Shown here: one piece after another, positions 34,829 to 46,575 of the stretch
Numbering within the stretch: position 1 is the stretch's first letter
Layout: every line of letters begins with the position of its first letter
From: Enoplolaimus lenunculus
Lineage: Eukaryota > Nematoda > Enoplea > Enoplida > Thoracostomopsidae
Assembly (NCBI GenBank): GCA_030248215.1
Contig: JASANG010002962.1
Span: forward strand, 1-64,000
Length of the DNA: 64,000 bases
Reading direction: 5' to 3'
The notes under the pieces: generated by a model
Database searches by the model: none
The model's input: only the letters and a program-made list of their open reading frames with translations
Told to the model about the DNA's origin: nothing
Translations under genes and position numbers: made by a program

Positions 34829-35096
34829 AGCCCTATTCACACGTGCAAGTTTTTGCTGTGAGAACATGCAGCTGCAAATTGCACGTAGAATTTTTTATCA
34901 GCCAATGACAAAGCGGCTGCAAAAAATTCATTGAACTTGCATGATTATTCACACATGCAAACTAAATTGCTAGCTATGATTTTTAATGAATTGTTTGCAG
35001 CTGCCAGTTTTTCGAACGGGATTTTGGACAAAACTTACAAGTGCAAGCTGCAGCTGGAAGTTCTCGCAGCAAAAACTTGCACGTGTGAATAGGGCT
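34829..35096. mobile_element. H-family fold-back, right-arm copy
   Basis: Mirror of 4,064-4,331. Confidence 0.8.
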
Positions 35097-36247
35097 ATAA
35101 ACAATGCTATAAGTAAACAAATATGAAACGCATTTTATTGTTCCATTGTCGATTCAAAATATGTTTTGTAACCCATGGGTGTTTTCACTTTGTCGAAGAA
35201 GGAAACTTGGAAAAAACTGTTGTCAAAGGGATTTAAGTAAGGTCGAAGGCCCCAAATCCTATTGTATTACATAAATAAATCAAAGTCAGTTGCTTTTCTA
35301 GGAACCATACCAACTGTATATAACGTTTATGTGTAGACCAGGCTGTCACAATTAACCTTACACTGTAAATTTCAGTGAGTTGATTTTAACGCAGAATGAG
35401 TTCAATCACTCTTGTCTCAGCTAGGACTATCAGAACTTAGAAGTTTGAGTTGTTTCAATTCATTCTGCGATTAAATTAATCAACTCACCCTGAGTCAACT
35501 CAGCGGAATTGATTATTGAACTCATCGGAATTTACAGTGTGCGGCCGATGTTAAAATCTGGGGCGGAACGTTTTCACGCTGGATTACAATAGATTAAATT
35601 TATGCTTTAGACCAATTTTTTGATTAGGTTTAGGCTTTAGGTATAAGCTGACGCTTACGCTTAGACTTAGGCTTAGGAGGAATATGCTTGCTACTTCTAC
35701 GGCCCTGTTCTGCACGTTGGCCTAAACGGCCATACACTGTACATTCCAATGAGAGTTAATTAATCAATTCAGACGGAATGTTCGTCATTACTGAGTTAAT
35801 AACAGTAAAATTTAACTCACTCTGAGTTGAATTGATTCAAGAAAAGTTGATTAATTAAATCGCAATGAGTTGTATCAACTCAGAATTGTCAGTTTTGGTA
35901 GTCCTAACTCACTCTGAGTAATTCAACTCAATCTGGAGTTGAAATCAACTTACTGGAATTTACAGTGTTCGAACGACTCAGTTGTCGGTTTGACCGGACG
36001 CATTTCACAACAGGTGGTACTCCGTAAAGGCAAAGTTAAAAATTACTAAACATAGCGAAACCGGTCAGTTTCCATAAAAATGCTTAGCAGCGGCAGATGG
36101 CACGCGGAAAATACCTGCGAACTGCACATTTTTGACCCAACAAATGTGGCGATAATTAAATAAAAAGTTGTGGTTAACAATGTTCATTTAAAACAATTTT
36201 TCAAATTTGACACATTCGACACAGGTTAGATATATGATAAATATCAG

Positions 36248-36454
36248 GGCCAATGTTACTTTTAGGACGGAACAGTAGATTACGTGTTTTCCTTAGCCTA
36301 AGCCTATGCCTAAGCGTCGCAAAAATGTGTTTCTAATCCTAATGCTAAGCCTAAGCCTAAGCCTAAGCCTAAGCAAAAAATGTAATCTAGAATCTAAACC
36401 TATTCTTTTATTGACCCACCAGAAACTCAGACGCCCCTTAAAGTAACATGGGCC
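36248..36454 (-). mobile_element. B-family MITE, right-arm copy
   Basis: Mirror of 2,704-2,913. AATATCAG flanks at 36,240-36,247 and 36,455-36,462. Confidence 0.85.
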
Positions 36455-36459
36455 AATAT

Positions 36460-36862
36460 CAGGATGCAACCGGAATTATAAAATACCGGAAGCGGAACCG
36501 GAAAGTTAAAAAATACGCCGGAACCGGAGGCGGAATCGGAAAATAAAAATATTTGCTACCGAAAAATTCATTTTTAAGCGCTATTTTATCGCTTTTAATG
36601 CTGTAAACACACAATTAAGAATAACATATGAGAAATTATGGAGTGTGGCACAAATTGAAAATTTTGGCAATACACGCTCGGACAATTTTTATAAATAAGT
36701 TAGAATAATATGTGAATTTTTTAAAATTTTGGAATGAGAATAAATTTTCAATACCGAAAATACCAAAAAATTCCGCTGAAAAAATACCGGATTTCTTAAC
36801 GGAACCGGACAGTGAAAAATACCGGATTTCCATACCGGAACCGGAATTCTGGTTGCACCCTG
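36460..36862 (-). mobile_element. E-family MITE, right-arm copy
   Basis: Mirror of 2,296-2,698. CAGGATGCAACCGG start and GGTTGCACCCTG end. An AT-rich (TATATG)-type stretch follows. Confidence 0.85.
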
Positions 36863-37814
36863 ATAAATATATATATGTGTGTATATTATATATGTATATA
36901 TGTACATATATCAATCAGAATACAGATATTGAATTTTATACCAGAACAGTAACCGGATACCGTATATTGTGTATGTTACATATTGACCTCTGAAAGTGCC
37001 AAGGTTATTCTAAAACCTATAAAAACTGGTTTTATTGTGGCGCCAAAAGCTTTGGGAGGAAATATATCCTCTATACGATTCCGCTTAAACACACCACTGA
37101 TATGATGACATCATTAATTCTGGTTAAGATGCCAAAACCATTATCCAATCAAAGATGCACGTCACTCGCAGGCAAAAATACGAGTTGAGAAGACATTTTT
37201 GACCTACGTCTACACCCGAGTAAACAATTTCAACTGGTGAGTTAAAATTGAATTCAACTTTGAAATTCGATAGCAATCAACAAACATTTGTGGTTTAAGT
37301 GAGTATAAAAACATAAATTTTCAGCCGGTAAAACCCAGTTCAGATAACAGTGTTTTATACTCATTTTACTTTACTGTAAATTCCAGTGAGTTGATTAAGC
37401 AACTGAGCAGAGAATTTAAAAAAATTTTGGTCATTTCTGAGTTAGTTGCAGTACATTTGATTAATTTACTCAGAATGAGTTAAATCAATTCAGAATTCGG
37501 AGTTCTGAAACACCTAATTCAGAGCTCAGGCTTCTGCGTTAATTCAACTCATTTTGAGTTAAAGTCAACTCACTGGAAATTACAGTGATTCTTTATATCT
37601 GAGTTTATGTAAAAATGTCTTAAAATTTTAAGAAAATCGTTTTTGTGTAGAAATTGTTTCATTCTGAGCCAAAGTTAAAATTTCTGTTGCATTCTGATCT
37701 GGACCACTTTGTTTAATCGCTGTGATTCTGTGATTATTTAGCACAAGCGAACAATTTCATACCATTAATGCGTCACAGTAATGCATGATTACTGTATGTC
37801 AGTATGTAATTATT

Positions 37815-38028
37815 GGCCCATGCATAGAACAGGGCCGGAACAGTGGTATAAGCATATTCCTAAGCCTAAGCCTAAGCCTAAGCCTAAGCCTAAGCCAAAG
37901 CCTAAGCGTATAGATGAGCCTATTCCTAAGCCTATGCGTAAGCCTAAGCCTAAGCCTAGTCTAAAGCTTAAACTGACTCTATTATAGAACCTCCGGAAAA
38001 CGATCCGGCCCTGTTCTAGACGTGGGCC
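37815..38028 (-). mobile_element. A-family MITE, right-arm copy
   Basis: Mirror of 1,138-1,349, with the same TAATTATT-type flanks. Confidence 0.85.
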
Positions 38029-39246
38029 TAATTATTAATAAAATTTGAGTCAATTTTCGTTTAATTTTGCAGCTTGAAAGTGTTGTTGAGTAGTTGGTGA
38101 TGGCTAAAATAATATTTTCAGAATAAACACAAATATTTATGTATACATAAATCATGGTTGCAATAGAAACTAAGTTTTGCCGGAACAGGAACAGAAACAG
38201 AAATATAATCTCATTGCAAGAAATCGAAACACGAACAGGTACCGGATTAGAAAAGTTGCCAAAAAACTGGTCAAGTGAATTTACAGCTATTTCATCATCA
38301 AATTTTGCGAAAACCCATCAGAGACAGTTTATTAACAAAATTGAACTATTACAAAAACACTCGCTTAGAAATAACAAATCTTTAATGACAAAGTTCTCAG
38401 TGTTTAAATGATTGTGAATAATTTGCCACAAATCCGAAAAAGTTCCGGTTTCTGCATCTTTGAATGCAGGAACAGGAACAGGAACAGGAATTAAATTTTT
38501 GCAGGAATTCCGGCTGAAACTGAAATTCCGATTGAATCCTAATATATACACATATATAGTTTGTGCTTGGCACTAAACACAGTTCTGCTGTGTTTCGATT
38601 AAGAATTGTAATTTCGGTAAACATCATTTTTTTGGAAAATCAAAAAATATACTTACGTTATTTTCTAACCACAACTCCATTGCTCGAATTTCGTCTTCTG
38701 TGTCAAACTAAAATACGAACCAGAATTGAAACTCATTTAAGCTTTGTTTTATAGTTGGTTTAAGGTTAAACTTCCGATTCAGAATGATTAAATTTGAACG
38801 ACCGAGTTTCGTAATGACATTTGAATGGTGTATTTTACCAGCGTCCAATCCACTGAACATCGAGTTTCCTCTAATATAAGCTTAGCTCTTGGTTAAAGCT
38901 TATCACGAGTAATCTTACAAAAAAATAGTAGATATCTATTGTGGTGAGCCGAATAAGAGGGGGACATAAGAGGGGTCCCAATTTTGAGTCCAAATTAATA
39001 GAAGTCCATATCCTTTATAAGTCCGTAAACGGGTAGAGTCCCTAAACCCTAATCAGAGTTCGTAAACGTCAATTTTACCTAATTGTAGTGCATAAATAAC
39101 TCCAGGCTTAACTAAAGTTGGGTTAGTAACTTTAAAGCATACTTAAGTTTTGAAAGTAAATACATTTCTATCACACAGAGCGTTTCTCGTTGTCAAAATG
39201 GAATCGCATCTGAAGCCGCTGACAGTTGTAAATTAAGTAGACTTAC

Positions 39247-39342
39247 CAAGCCAGGACAAGGCGGTTCCAGCGAAGTCAGTTCAACGCTATTACCGGTTAA
39301 TGGTTGTACTCGATTTAACGACAGGTGGCGTTCTATGTTCGG

Positions 39343-39386
<44 letters not shown>

Positions 39387-39388
39387 GG

Positions 39389-39419
<31 letters not shown>

Positions 39420-39433
39420 GCGATTCCGCCATT
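39247..39433 (-). CDS. Polyglutamine-coding first exon of an unknown gene
   Basis: On the minus strand a TATGTTTTTAG acceptor ends one base before ATG (39,430-39,432). The frame codes MAES, then about 25 glutamines broken by one histidine (CAA codons), then PNIERHLSLNRVQPLTGNS and a short Leu/Pro-rich tail. It ends at the donor CTTG/GTAAGT in phase 0 after 62 codons. Unspliced, the frame runs on to 79 codons. Downstream exons would have to lie in or beyond the right palindrome arm; I did not find them. Gene identity unknown. Confidence 0.5.
39344..39421. repeat. GTT/AAC trinucleotide microsatellite
   Basis: About 25 copies of TTG (CAA on the minus strand) with one GTG break. It gives polyglutamine on the minus frame used by the exon above; cysteine or asparagine runs in the other frames are shadows. 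Confidence 0.9.
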
Positions 39434-39548
39434 CTAAAAACATATAATCAATCGTTAAAAACTCTAAAACCATTGGTCCCTGCGCTAGAATTATTAACCC
39501 AGCTTGTTTGTAAAAACCATGTAAATGTTGTGGGTACTTGTTTTTTAT

Positions 39549-39815
39549 TAACCCTTTCACTCATAGAGTATACTATGAGCAACTAAATACAATAATGTAC
39601 GAGCAATACACACACTGTGAGCAGCGTTTAACATTTATAACATATATGCGCAGTGCAAAATCTCCACACGACGTGAGAGGCTACTCGGGCTCGAGCGTCA
39701 AGCTCCTATAGCTCAGTGGTCATCGTAAACGCCTCCCTCCCGTGAGACTGGGGTTCGAATCTTACCTTGGAAATACATCTCATATTAAATCGAAAATATT
39801 CATGTGAGAAAATTA
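39549..39815 (+). repeat. tRNA-derived repeat (SINE-like), best tRNA match
   Basis: TTAACCCTTTCACTCATAG lead, ATATGCGCAGTGC block, then the tRNA-like core at 39,702-39,770 with A box TAGCTCAGTGG and B box GGTTCGAATC, then a tail ending CATGTGAGAAAAT. The lead and tail are loosely complementary. It lies next to the 3' side of the LINE fragment at 39,883-40,716. Confidence 0.75.
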
Positions 39816-39882
39816 CTTACACCACATTATCCGTTGCTTAAATCCTATGAACAGAAACACCAGCCCATTCCACTCATTAGAG

Positions 39883-40716
39883 TCAATTCGACAACCGAAA
39901 ACCCATGACATTATCACTGCGAGCTATAATACTTTCGAAGACATTAAAGAAAGTACACGAATACAAACGTATTCTAAGACGACACAATGAGCGGAAAACA
40001 TTCTTCCTAAAAATATCCATGGGATCACAGTAAGTTTGATCAAAATTCAACTTACATCTCGCTTTCCATATTGCATATTGCGCATGCTGAATAACAAAGT
40101 TGAAAACAGCTTGTGTGTTTCCATTCCCTATTTTACGCCCCAAAATTAGATCTGTCAAGCCTAAGTGCTCTACGGTAGCAATTCGTTTTAACATGGGTGT
40201 AATCTCAGAGTAAAAATTGTAGGCACGAGGACAAAGTACGAAAACATGAAAATTATCTTCAATAACATCGATATTTTGACCGGCACAATATAAACACATA
40301 TTTGTAATATCTGTAAATTTTGATAGTCTGTCGTTTGTGAACAGACGACGGTGCCGCAGTTTGTAGTGTAGGTCTCGAACGTTCCCGTCAACATACTTTG
40401 CTTTAGCCCATTCCCAAGATTTATTTACAACAGAAATTTCAATACCTAATTTTTCGGACCACGAAGCATTTACGGAAACCATATTTTGCTTATATTTTTC
40501 CTCCACCCACATCGCGTACAAAAGCTTTGGGTACAATTTTTTCATTAAGAATTTCTTTCCGAAAATCCAGCAGAACTCATTTTCTCGTCGAAAATCCGCT
40601 TCTATGACAGCAAGGCGAATTTCCTTATAAAAGTTTGGAACATGCACCAATTTTACCTGTCGTTTCGTCAAAAATTCCACTAAACCAAAGTAACAAAAAT
40701 ACGAATACTCAGCCAT
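39883..40716 (-). pseudogene. LINE ORF2 3' fragment (L1/Tx1-like)
   Basis: An open stretch of 277 codons with no upstream reverse-transcriptase core. It resembles the C-terminal part of L1/Tx1-type ORF2 proteins: the block DLHYKLRHRRLFTNDRL, then CLYC...HVFVLCPRAYNFY matching the zf-RVT pattern (C-x2-C...H...C), then a basic tail with WKARCKLNFD. The LINE is therefore 5'-truncated. An M/A-type hexamer scrap (TAAGCCTAAGC) abuts its 5' side near 40,720. I see no clear target duplication. Confidence 0.75.
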
Positions 40717-41039
40717 GCCTAAGTTTAAGCCTAAGCTTAAATATTCGTTTAAGGCCTGTAAAAGCCGACTTTATTGGGGTCCACGCAGCCGGTGATAAAC
40801 ATTTTCATTCAGACCTACAAAATTGACAAAAATGACGTTGAAGTTTCAAATTTGAACAATAAATTGGCTAAGGACTGTTATTAACTATTTCTTTCTATCC
40901 TGTGAAAATTTTGTCGAAAACCTTTCTTTATACGAACCATAACATTTTTTGATTTTACGCTTTATTTTTACGAAATCTCGAATATTTTTTCGTCATAATT
41001 AAACTAAAAGTTAAAGCAAAACGCACAAAACAAATCTAT

Positions 41040-41484
41040 TTTGTAATATTGTGCAAAATTTCGCTACCGAAATTGCCGGAACCTCCAACCGAAATTCTAC
41101 CGAAACCGGAGGTCGATTTTCGTCCGGAGCCAGAGCCGAAAGCAGACCTCTGGCTGTTCCAAAGACACCAGTATTTCTACAACAAAACATTTCACAGCCA
41201 AAATTTCCGGCAAAAACCGGCCCATGTATAGAACAAGGCCGGATGGTATCTCGGCGGGGCTGTAAAATAGCGTCAGTTTAATCTTTTGACTTACTTTTTT
41301 GCTTAGGCTCAGGCTTGAGGCTTAGGCGTAGGAATAGGACCATCCTTAGGCTTAGGCTTAAGCTTAGGAATGTGCTACTACTACTGTTCCGGCCCTGTTC
41401 TATACATGGGCCCAAAAACCCAAACCAAAGCCGGAGGTCGAATTTTCTGCCGGAACCGGAAGCAGACCCCAGTTTCACCCTGAC
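41040..41484 (+). mobile_element. E-like element split by an A MITE
   Basis: CCGAAACCGGAGG words and an AGTTTCACCCTG right end. It is interrupted at 41,219-41,412 by an A-family MITE. The left terminus is not clear. Confidence 0.6.
41219..41412 (-). mobile_element. A-family MITE with perfect 8-bp duplication
   Basis: GGCCCATGTATAGAACAAGG start and CTGTTCTATACATGGGCC end. CAAAAACC flanks both sides (41,211-41,218 and 41,413-41,420). It is the cleanest A insertion in the window. Confidence 0.92.
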
Positions 41485-41748
41485 ATCAAGATTACCTTTG
41501 TTGTATTTGGGACTTCAATTGTTTCAATGTATTGAACACAGATGTTGCTCGTTCTGATGCGCTAAAAGGTTAGTTTAAAGTAAATTTTAGTATTTTAGGC
41601 CGTTCCCACCGGTTGCTAAGGGAATGCAACTCAGGATGGCAATTTTCACGTCTCATACAGTGGCAGATTCGGGATTCTGTTATTTTTTGGGGTTTCGAAG
41701 TCTAAATTTTCGATGGAATATTTGCATCGATTTAAATGCTGATTTAAT

Positions 41749-41933
41749 AACAGTAAACATTAAAGCCAATCTGAGTTGAATTTAATTCTGGATTAATTTT
41801 CTAATTTAATAACTCAGAACGAGTTCAATCAATTCACCATTATGAGTTCTGAAAGACCTAATTCACAGCTCAGACCTATCAGTGGAGTCGACTCAGTCGG
41901 AGTTAAAATCAACTCAATGAAATTTACAATGTA
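41749..41933. mobile_element. F-family fold-back, worn left end
   Basis: AACTCAGAACGAGTTCAATC words and a GAAATTTACAATG end. Confidence 0.55.
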
Positions 41934-42048
41934 GATGCAAAAGACGACACTAGCGCAATTTTAGCTTTCTTGAACTTCAACTTTTACGCTGCTTCGTTTG
42001 TGCAATTACTTTTGTGATGAAAATAGTGCGATTCACACTTTTATTGAC

Positions 42049-42185
42049 ACACTGTAAATTCCAGTGAGTTGATTTTAACTCCAAAATGATTTGAATCCAC
42101 TCAGAAGTCTGATCATTGAATTTAGGCGTTTCAGGACTCAGAATTCTGAATTGAACGAACTCATTCTGAGTTAATTAATCAACTA
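42049..42185. mobile_element. F-family half copy
   Basis: CACTGTAAATTCCAGTGAGT start, running to TTAATTAATCAACTAG, where F similarity ends. Only one half is present. Confidence 0.6.
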
Positions 42186-42330
42186 GTTTCACTTGCTCAA
42201 CACCCTCAAAGCAGAAGAAAAAGACCTCAGTAAACTTGTTCGAAAATAAGAATTGGTTCAAAAAGCGATCTGGTTTTACACCAGTTTTTGATAACTAATC
42301 CTACGTTTAAGTAGTACCATATACCTACAA

Positions 42331-42698
42331 CAGGGTGTAAACGGATAGTAAATATATTAACGGAAACGGACATTGATCAAAATAACGGAAACGGAATACG
42401 GATGTTGAAGTATATTAAAAGTTTCAAATACGTTTAATTTTTTTGCCAATCCAATTGATGCGTGCAACTATTTACCGGTATTTTAAAATTTTTACACAAA
42501 CAACGGCGGATACATTGAAATTTTTAAGATTTTGTATGAATTTCATTTTTTCATTTCAAACAATTGCAGTCATAGCTGTTACCAAAATTTGCGAGATATA
42601 TTCGTGATTTATAACTATTAATTTTGAACGTAAAAAATGTGACGGAAACGGAAACAAACACCGATTATTACCGCAAACGGATATCCATTTATACCGTG
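42331..42698 (+). mobile_element. CAGGGTGTAAACGGATAG-ended MITE
   Basis: Starts CAGGGTGTAAACGGATAG and ends near CGGATATCCATTTATACCG. The interior has ACGGAAACGG words. The family also ends near 16,657 (TTTACACCCTG). Confidence 0.55.
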
Positions 42699-42933
42699 TT
42701 CCATACATAGAACCCTTCACGAAACGTTTGTCATAAAATATTCTGGAAATAAAACTGCGATTTCGCAGGCGCTTACATTTGTTTCAGTTGCTCATACTTT
42801 TCATTCATTGTTTGCGAGAATTCATCAACGGAATTTGCAAAAACAAATGCATCTTGCGAACCTACAAAAATTGATTCAAAATGCAGTAAAATGTCCCTAA
42901 AATCGAAAAAGACAGAGACAGGAACAAAACTTG

Positions 42934-43170
42934 CACACTGTAAATTTCAATGAGTTGATTAATCAATTCAGCTAGCGAGTTGGTTATTTCTCAATTATTA
43001 ATATCAGTAAACGTTAACTCACTCTGAGTTGAGTTAAATCTGGGTTAGTTGATGAATTTAGCTCAAAACCAATTGAATCAACTCAAAATTCTGAGTTCTG
43101 ATAGTCCTCACTGAGACTGTCAAAACGAATTGAATCAGCTCAAAAATCTGAGTTCTGATAGTCCTAATTG
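42934..43170. mobile_element. F-family fold-back, right end lost
   Basis: CACTGTAAATTTCAATGAGT start. A block of about 56 bp (AATTGAATCAACTCAAAATTCTGAG type) is duplicated in tandem at 43,070-43,170. Confidence 0.6.
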
Positions 43171-43264
43171 ACAGACACCGAAATTGGCGGAACCTCCGGC
43201 AAAATTGTACCGAAACCGGAGCGAGGTTGATTTTCTGCCAGATACGGAGGCTGACATCCGGTTG

Positions 43265-43467
43265 CACAGTGGAAAAAATGGTGAGCCAAATTGACTCTCT
43301 GAAATTTGGCTCTACGAGACTACACAAACTGAGTCAAATTCGACTCCGCCAAAGTCAAACGTGCGACTCAGTGAGCCGAATTTGGTTCAGGCGGAGTCGA
43401 ATTTGATTCAGTTTGTGTAGAACCTATTTCGGAGTGAGTCAATTTGACTCACCATTTTTTGCACTGT
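43265..43467. mobile_element. G-family fold-back MITE
   Basis: CACAGTGGAAAAAATGGTGAG start and CTCACCATTTTTTGCACTG end. Confidence 0.75.
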
Positions 43468-43799
43468 ACCCTGCTAATCATTACTGGTTAAAAGAATGCA
43501 ATTTTCGCAATCTTTAATGCACATTCCTTCACATCCGATGTGAAGAAACATCTTGGCATCGACTTCTATATTAACGTAATCGTGTCAAAATTATACAAAA
43601 CCGCTTCTATGCCAAATTAATATCGTTTTGACCAATTTTACTTTGAAAATTCCGTTTTGCTATTTCAGTTATTTGTGACGCGATTTTTAAGTTTTTTACT
43701 AACAGCTGCGCAATAAAACGAAACGAATATTAGTTTATATAAATAAATAAATAAACAACTTAAGGTTAAACCTTAAATTTTAAACTATAGCGATACCGG

Positions 43800-44026
43800 T
43801 CAATGTAAAAAACAGGGGAGGAACAGTATTGTAAGCATATTCCTAAGCCTAAGCCTAAAGAATGAACATATTCCTAAGCCTAAAGAATGAACCTATTCCT
43901 AAGCCTAAAGCCTAATGCTAAGCCAAGCAAAAAATTAGTCTAAAGCTTAAGCTTACTCTATTGCAGTCCCACAGAAAAACGTTCCCTCCTGATCTTTACA
44001 TGGGGACGTCAAAGATGCTTCCCTTA
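43800..44026 (-). mobile_element. M-family MITE
   Basis: TCAATGTAAAAAACAGGGGAG start and AAACGTTCCCTCCTGATC end. A CCTAAGCCTAAAGAATGAAC block is repeated. No clean duplication. Confidence 0.6.
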
Positions 44027-44695
44027 TAGTACAATTTAGGGGTATTCATGTGATAGCGACCCCCGTCTAAACCATGGGTGGTCGGCCAAAAACGCAACAC
44101 CCGGTGATACATGTGGTACCAACGGGACCCCAAGAATTGTACACTCTTGTCATTATCCACTATTGATAATAGCAATTTATAACACTCTAGTGAATAACTT
44201 TAAGTACAATATTCTCGTACCAAACTGCATAAGTTTACAAACTCAGTCGCACGAATTTAAAACGATCCCACACCAACCTGTACCACAAAGAACTCTCCAT
44301 TCTCAAGACATCCTATGCAAATTAGATTAATATTTCGACCCATACAATGACCAGGGACGGAACGTTTTTCTGTGGGACTGGAATAAAGTAAGCTTAAGCT
44401 TTAGGCAACTTTTTTACTTAGACTTTACTAGGTACAAACTCACATATCACCCTTGTTTTATATATTGGCTGTTGTCCCATGCAAAGATCAGGGACGGAAC
44501 GTTTTTCTGTGGGACTAGGACAGAGTAAGCTAAAGCTTTAATTTTTTCTGCTTGCTTTAGGCTTAGAAATAAAGGGAGGTAGGCCAAAAACGCAACGCGT
44601 GCAGGGAACATCTTTTCTACACAGAATGTAACCAGTTGCATGCTCTTGTTAAAGAATTTATCATCCACTCTTGATATAAATAAGTACACAAGAGC
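44027..44695. repeat. L-type repeats and M-type ends, mixed
   Basis: Two L-type blocks (GGTCGGCCAAAAACGCAACA at 44,090 and GTAGGCCAAAAACGCAACGC at 44,578) and two solo M-type ends (CAGGGACGGAACGTTTTTCT at 44,351 and 44,491). No coding signal seen. Confidence 0.5.
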
Positions 44696-44736
44696 AATTT
44701 GCAAGCTAATATACCAATATACGCTATACAACAAAC

Positions 44737-44914
44737 GGCCAATGTTACTTTACGGAGCCTAACAGTAGATTAAACATATTCCTAAGCCAAAGCCTAAGCG
44801 TTGCAAAAGTGTGTTCCTAAGCCTAGTTCTAAGCAAAAAAAGTAATCTAGAACCTAAACCTACTCTTCTATGGACCCACCAGAAAACTGGACGCCCCTGA
44901 AATTAACATGGGCC
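44737..44914 (+). mobile_element. B-family MITE with perfect 8-bp duplication
   Basis: GGCCAATGTTACTTTACGG start and AAATTAACATGGGCC end. CAACAAAC flanks both sides (44,729-44,736 and 44,915-44,922). CCTAAG array inside. Confidence 0.9.
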
Positions 44915-45268
44915 CAACAAACGAAGCTAAAGTAAAGCTCACATCTCGTTTTATATTTTTAGCATTCCAACTGACTGTTAAAGGCAAAAAGTATCCGCAA
45001 AGAATAGGTAATTTTCTTGCCATCCTTAATATAAACTACTAACTGTTACTGCTCGACACCAAACAAACCATATTCTGTACATAAACATACCCAAAGATGG
45101 TCATCCAATACTGCTAAGGCGTCCAATTACCAGAATTTTTAATTCCGGTATAAAATTAGCGGAACCGGAATTCCGGTTGCACCCTTCAATGTATAGTTCT
45201 CTATGATACACCATTAAATAATTAGGTGACACGAAATATGTTAACGTTCAAATTTTGCAACAAAATGC

Positions 45269-45634
45269 CTGGGTTTCCGAAACTCTCCTTAAGTACAACT
45301 TTATTCTTAAGTATTTGCTAAGTAACTACTTAAACAACTTATCGGTTCCGAAAGAGTACTTAAGTTAAGTAAATATTTAAAGTCGCTCGCCAAATTTAAT
45401 AAACTACAGAGTAATAGTTTTAGCATACTAATCTTGGTTCAATTGGAATTGTAGCCTCATGTGACCTTACTATTAAACAAATCTATGGCTTCCATGTCAT
45501 GGAACTGGACTATAATTTCCAATTCTTTCCTTTACCCACAAAAACTTAAGTATTTACTTAAGTCGGCGACTTAAGTAATGACTTAGGCATAAATTAAGTA
45601 AATACTTAAGTAAGATTTCAGAAATCCAGTCAAT
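45269..45634. mobile_element. Fold-back MITE rich in TACTTAAG
   Basis: Facing ends CTGGGTTTCCGAAACTCTCC and a loose complement ending CAGAAATCCAG. Many ACTTAAG palindromes lie inside. About 366 bp. Confidence 0.6.
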
Positions 45635-45864
45635 GACTAGTTTACAGAGTACTCTGTTCGTACCAATTATTATACAATTCCAATGAACAAAGCACATTCC
45701 GATATGATATATATCCACATTCATTACCTACGTCTCCTTAAACTTTAAAATAACTCGATTGTAACTTAAGCTAATCCAGCAGCATTAAACTAACCTTCGA
45801 AATTAAATAAACTCACTGGTACGTTGCACTCAAACTCGATTTAAATATGGCACAGTTTTAAGTC

Positions 45865-46055
45865 GGCCAATGTTACTTTAAGGGACGTAACAGTAGATTA
45901 CGCATATTCCTAAGCCTATGCCTAAGCGTTGCAACAATGAATTCCTAAGCCTAAGCCTAAGCCCATGCCTAAGCAAACAAATGTAATCTAGAATCTAAAC
46001 CTACTCTTTTATAGATCTACCAGAAACCTGGACGCCCCTAAAAGTAACATGGGCC
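45865..46055 (+). mobile_element. B-family MITE
   Basis: GGCCAATGTTACTTTAAGGG start and AAAGTAACATGGGCC end. Duplication TTTAAGTC versus TTTAAGAC. CCTAAG array inside. Confidence 0.87.
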
Positions 46056-46486
46056 TTTAAGACAAATGTAACCTTGATGAATTCTGAAAACTACATAGTT
46101 CCGGAGCAGAATTTATATTATATCTTAACCCAAAAATATGTTTAACTTAAACTTGCCCTAAACTTAAAATTATGTTAGTTAAAATTTAACCTACAATTCT
46201 AATTTAGTTAGTCTGTTCAGCCATTTAAGTTTTACTTAAACTCATATTCAAGTTTATTTAAGCTATAATTTAAGTTTAAGTTTTAGAGGGTAGGATTTCA
46301 ATATACAGTGCACAATAACAGTACAAGCAAGCTTCACCGGTCCAAATGTACACAGAACAAAAATCGCAATAAGCATTATTCCCCCACTAATAGCAAAAGG
46401 TCTTACAGTTTTAGTCAGTAAAAGCGTTGTCTTCACGAACCCATCCCCATCAAACTATTAATTTTTGAGCGAACGAGGTCCATTAC

Positions 46487-46552
46487 ATATATACATATAC
46501 ATACACATATATGTATATGTATATACAATACATATATACACTTATATATATT
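46487..46552. repeat. TA/CA-type microsatellite
   Basis: Interrupted ATACATATA run just beyond the 3' end of the TOM1-family gene. Confidence 0.8.
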
Positions 46553-46569
46553 ACGATTAGGCTTAGACA

Positions 46570-46575
46570 TTTATT
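46570..46575 (-). promoter_or_regulatory. Poly-A signal of the TOM1-family gene
   Basis: AATAAA on the minus strand, about 120 bases past the TGA stop at 46,696-46,698. Confidence 0.65.

Larger units (their letters stand above)
22334..39095 (-). repeat. Right arm of giant inverted repeat
   Basis: Reverse complement of 56-17,275. It is about 450 bp shorter overall. The CG-rich minisatellite is about 520 bp shorter here, and the A-type hexamer array near 32.6-33.0 kb is longer by one roughly 117-bp block. Elsewhere the differences are scattered single bases and small indels. Confidence 0.95.

Noticed and set aside
56-39095. The whole palindrome as one giant DNA transposon with 17-kb inverted repeats
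   Set aside because: No transposase, no target duplication at the outer edges, and the left edge stops inside a K-type repeat that continues on the right. Duplication or misassembly fits better.
39335-39586. Polycysteine and polyasparagine frames over the GTT run
   Set aside because: Shadows of the trinucleotide repeat. Only the polyglutamine frame has an acceptor, a start, a unique tail and a donor.
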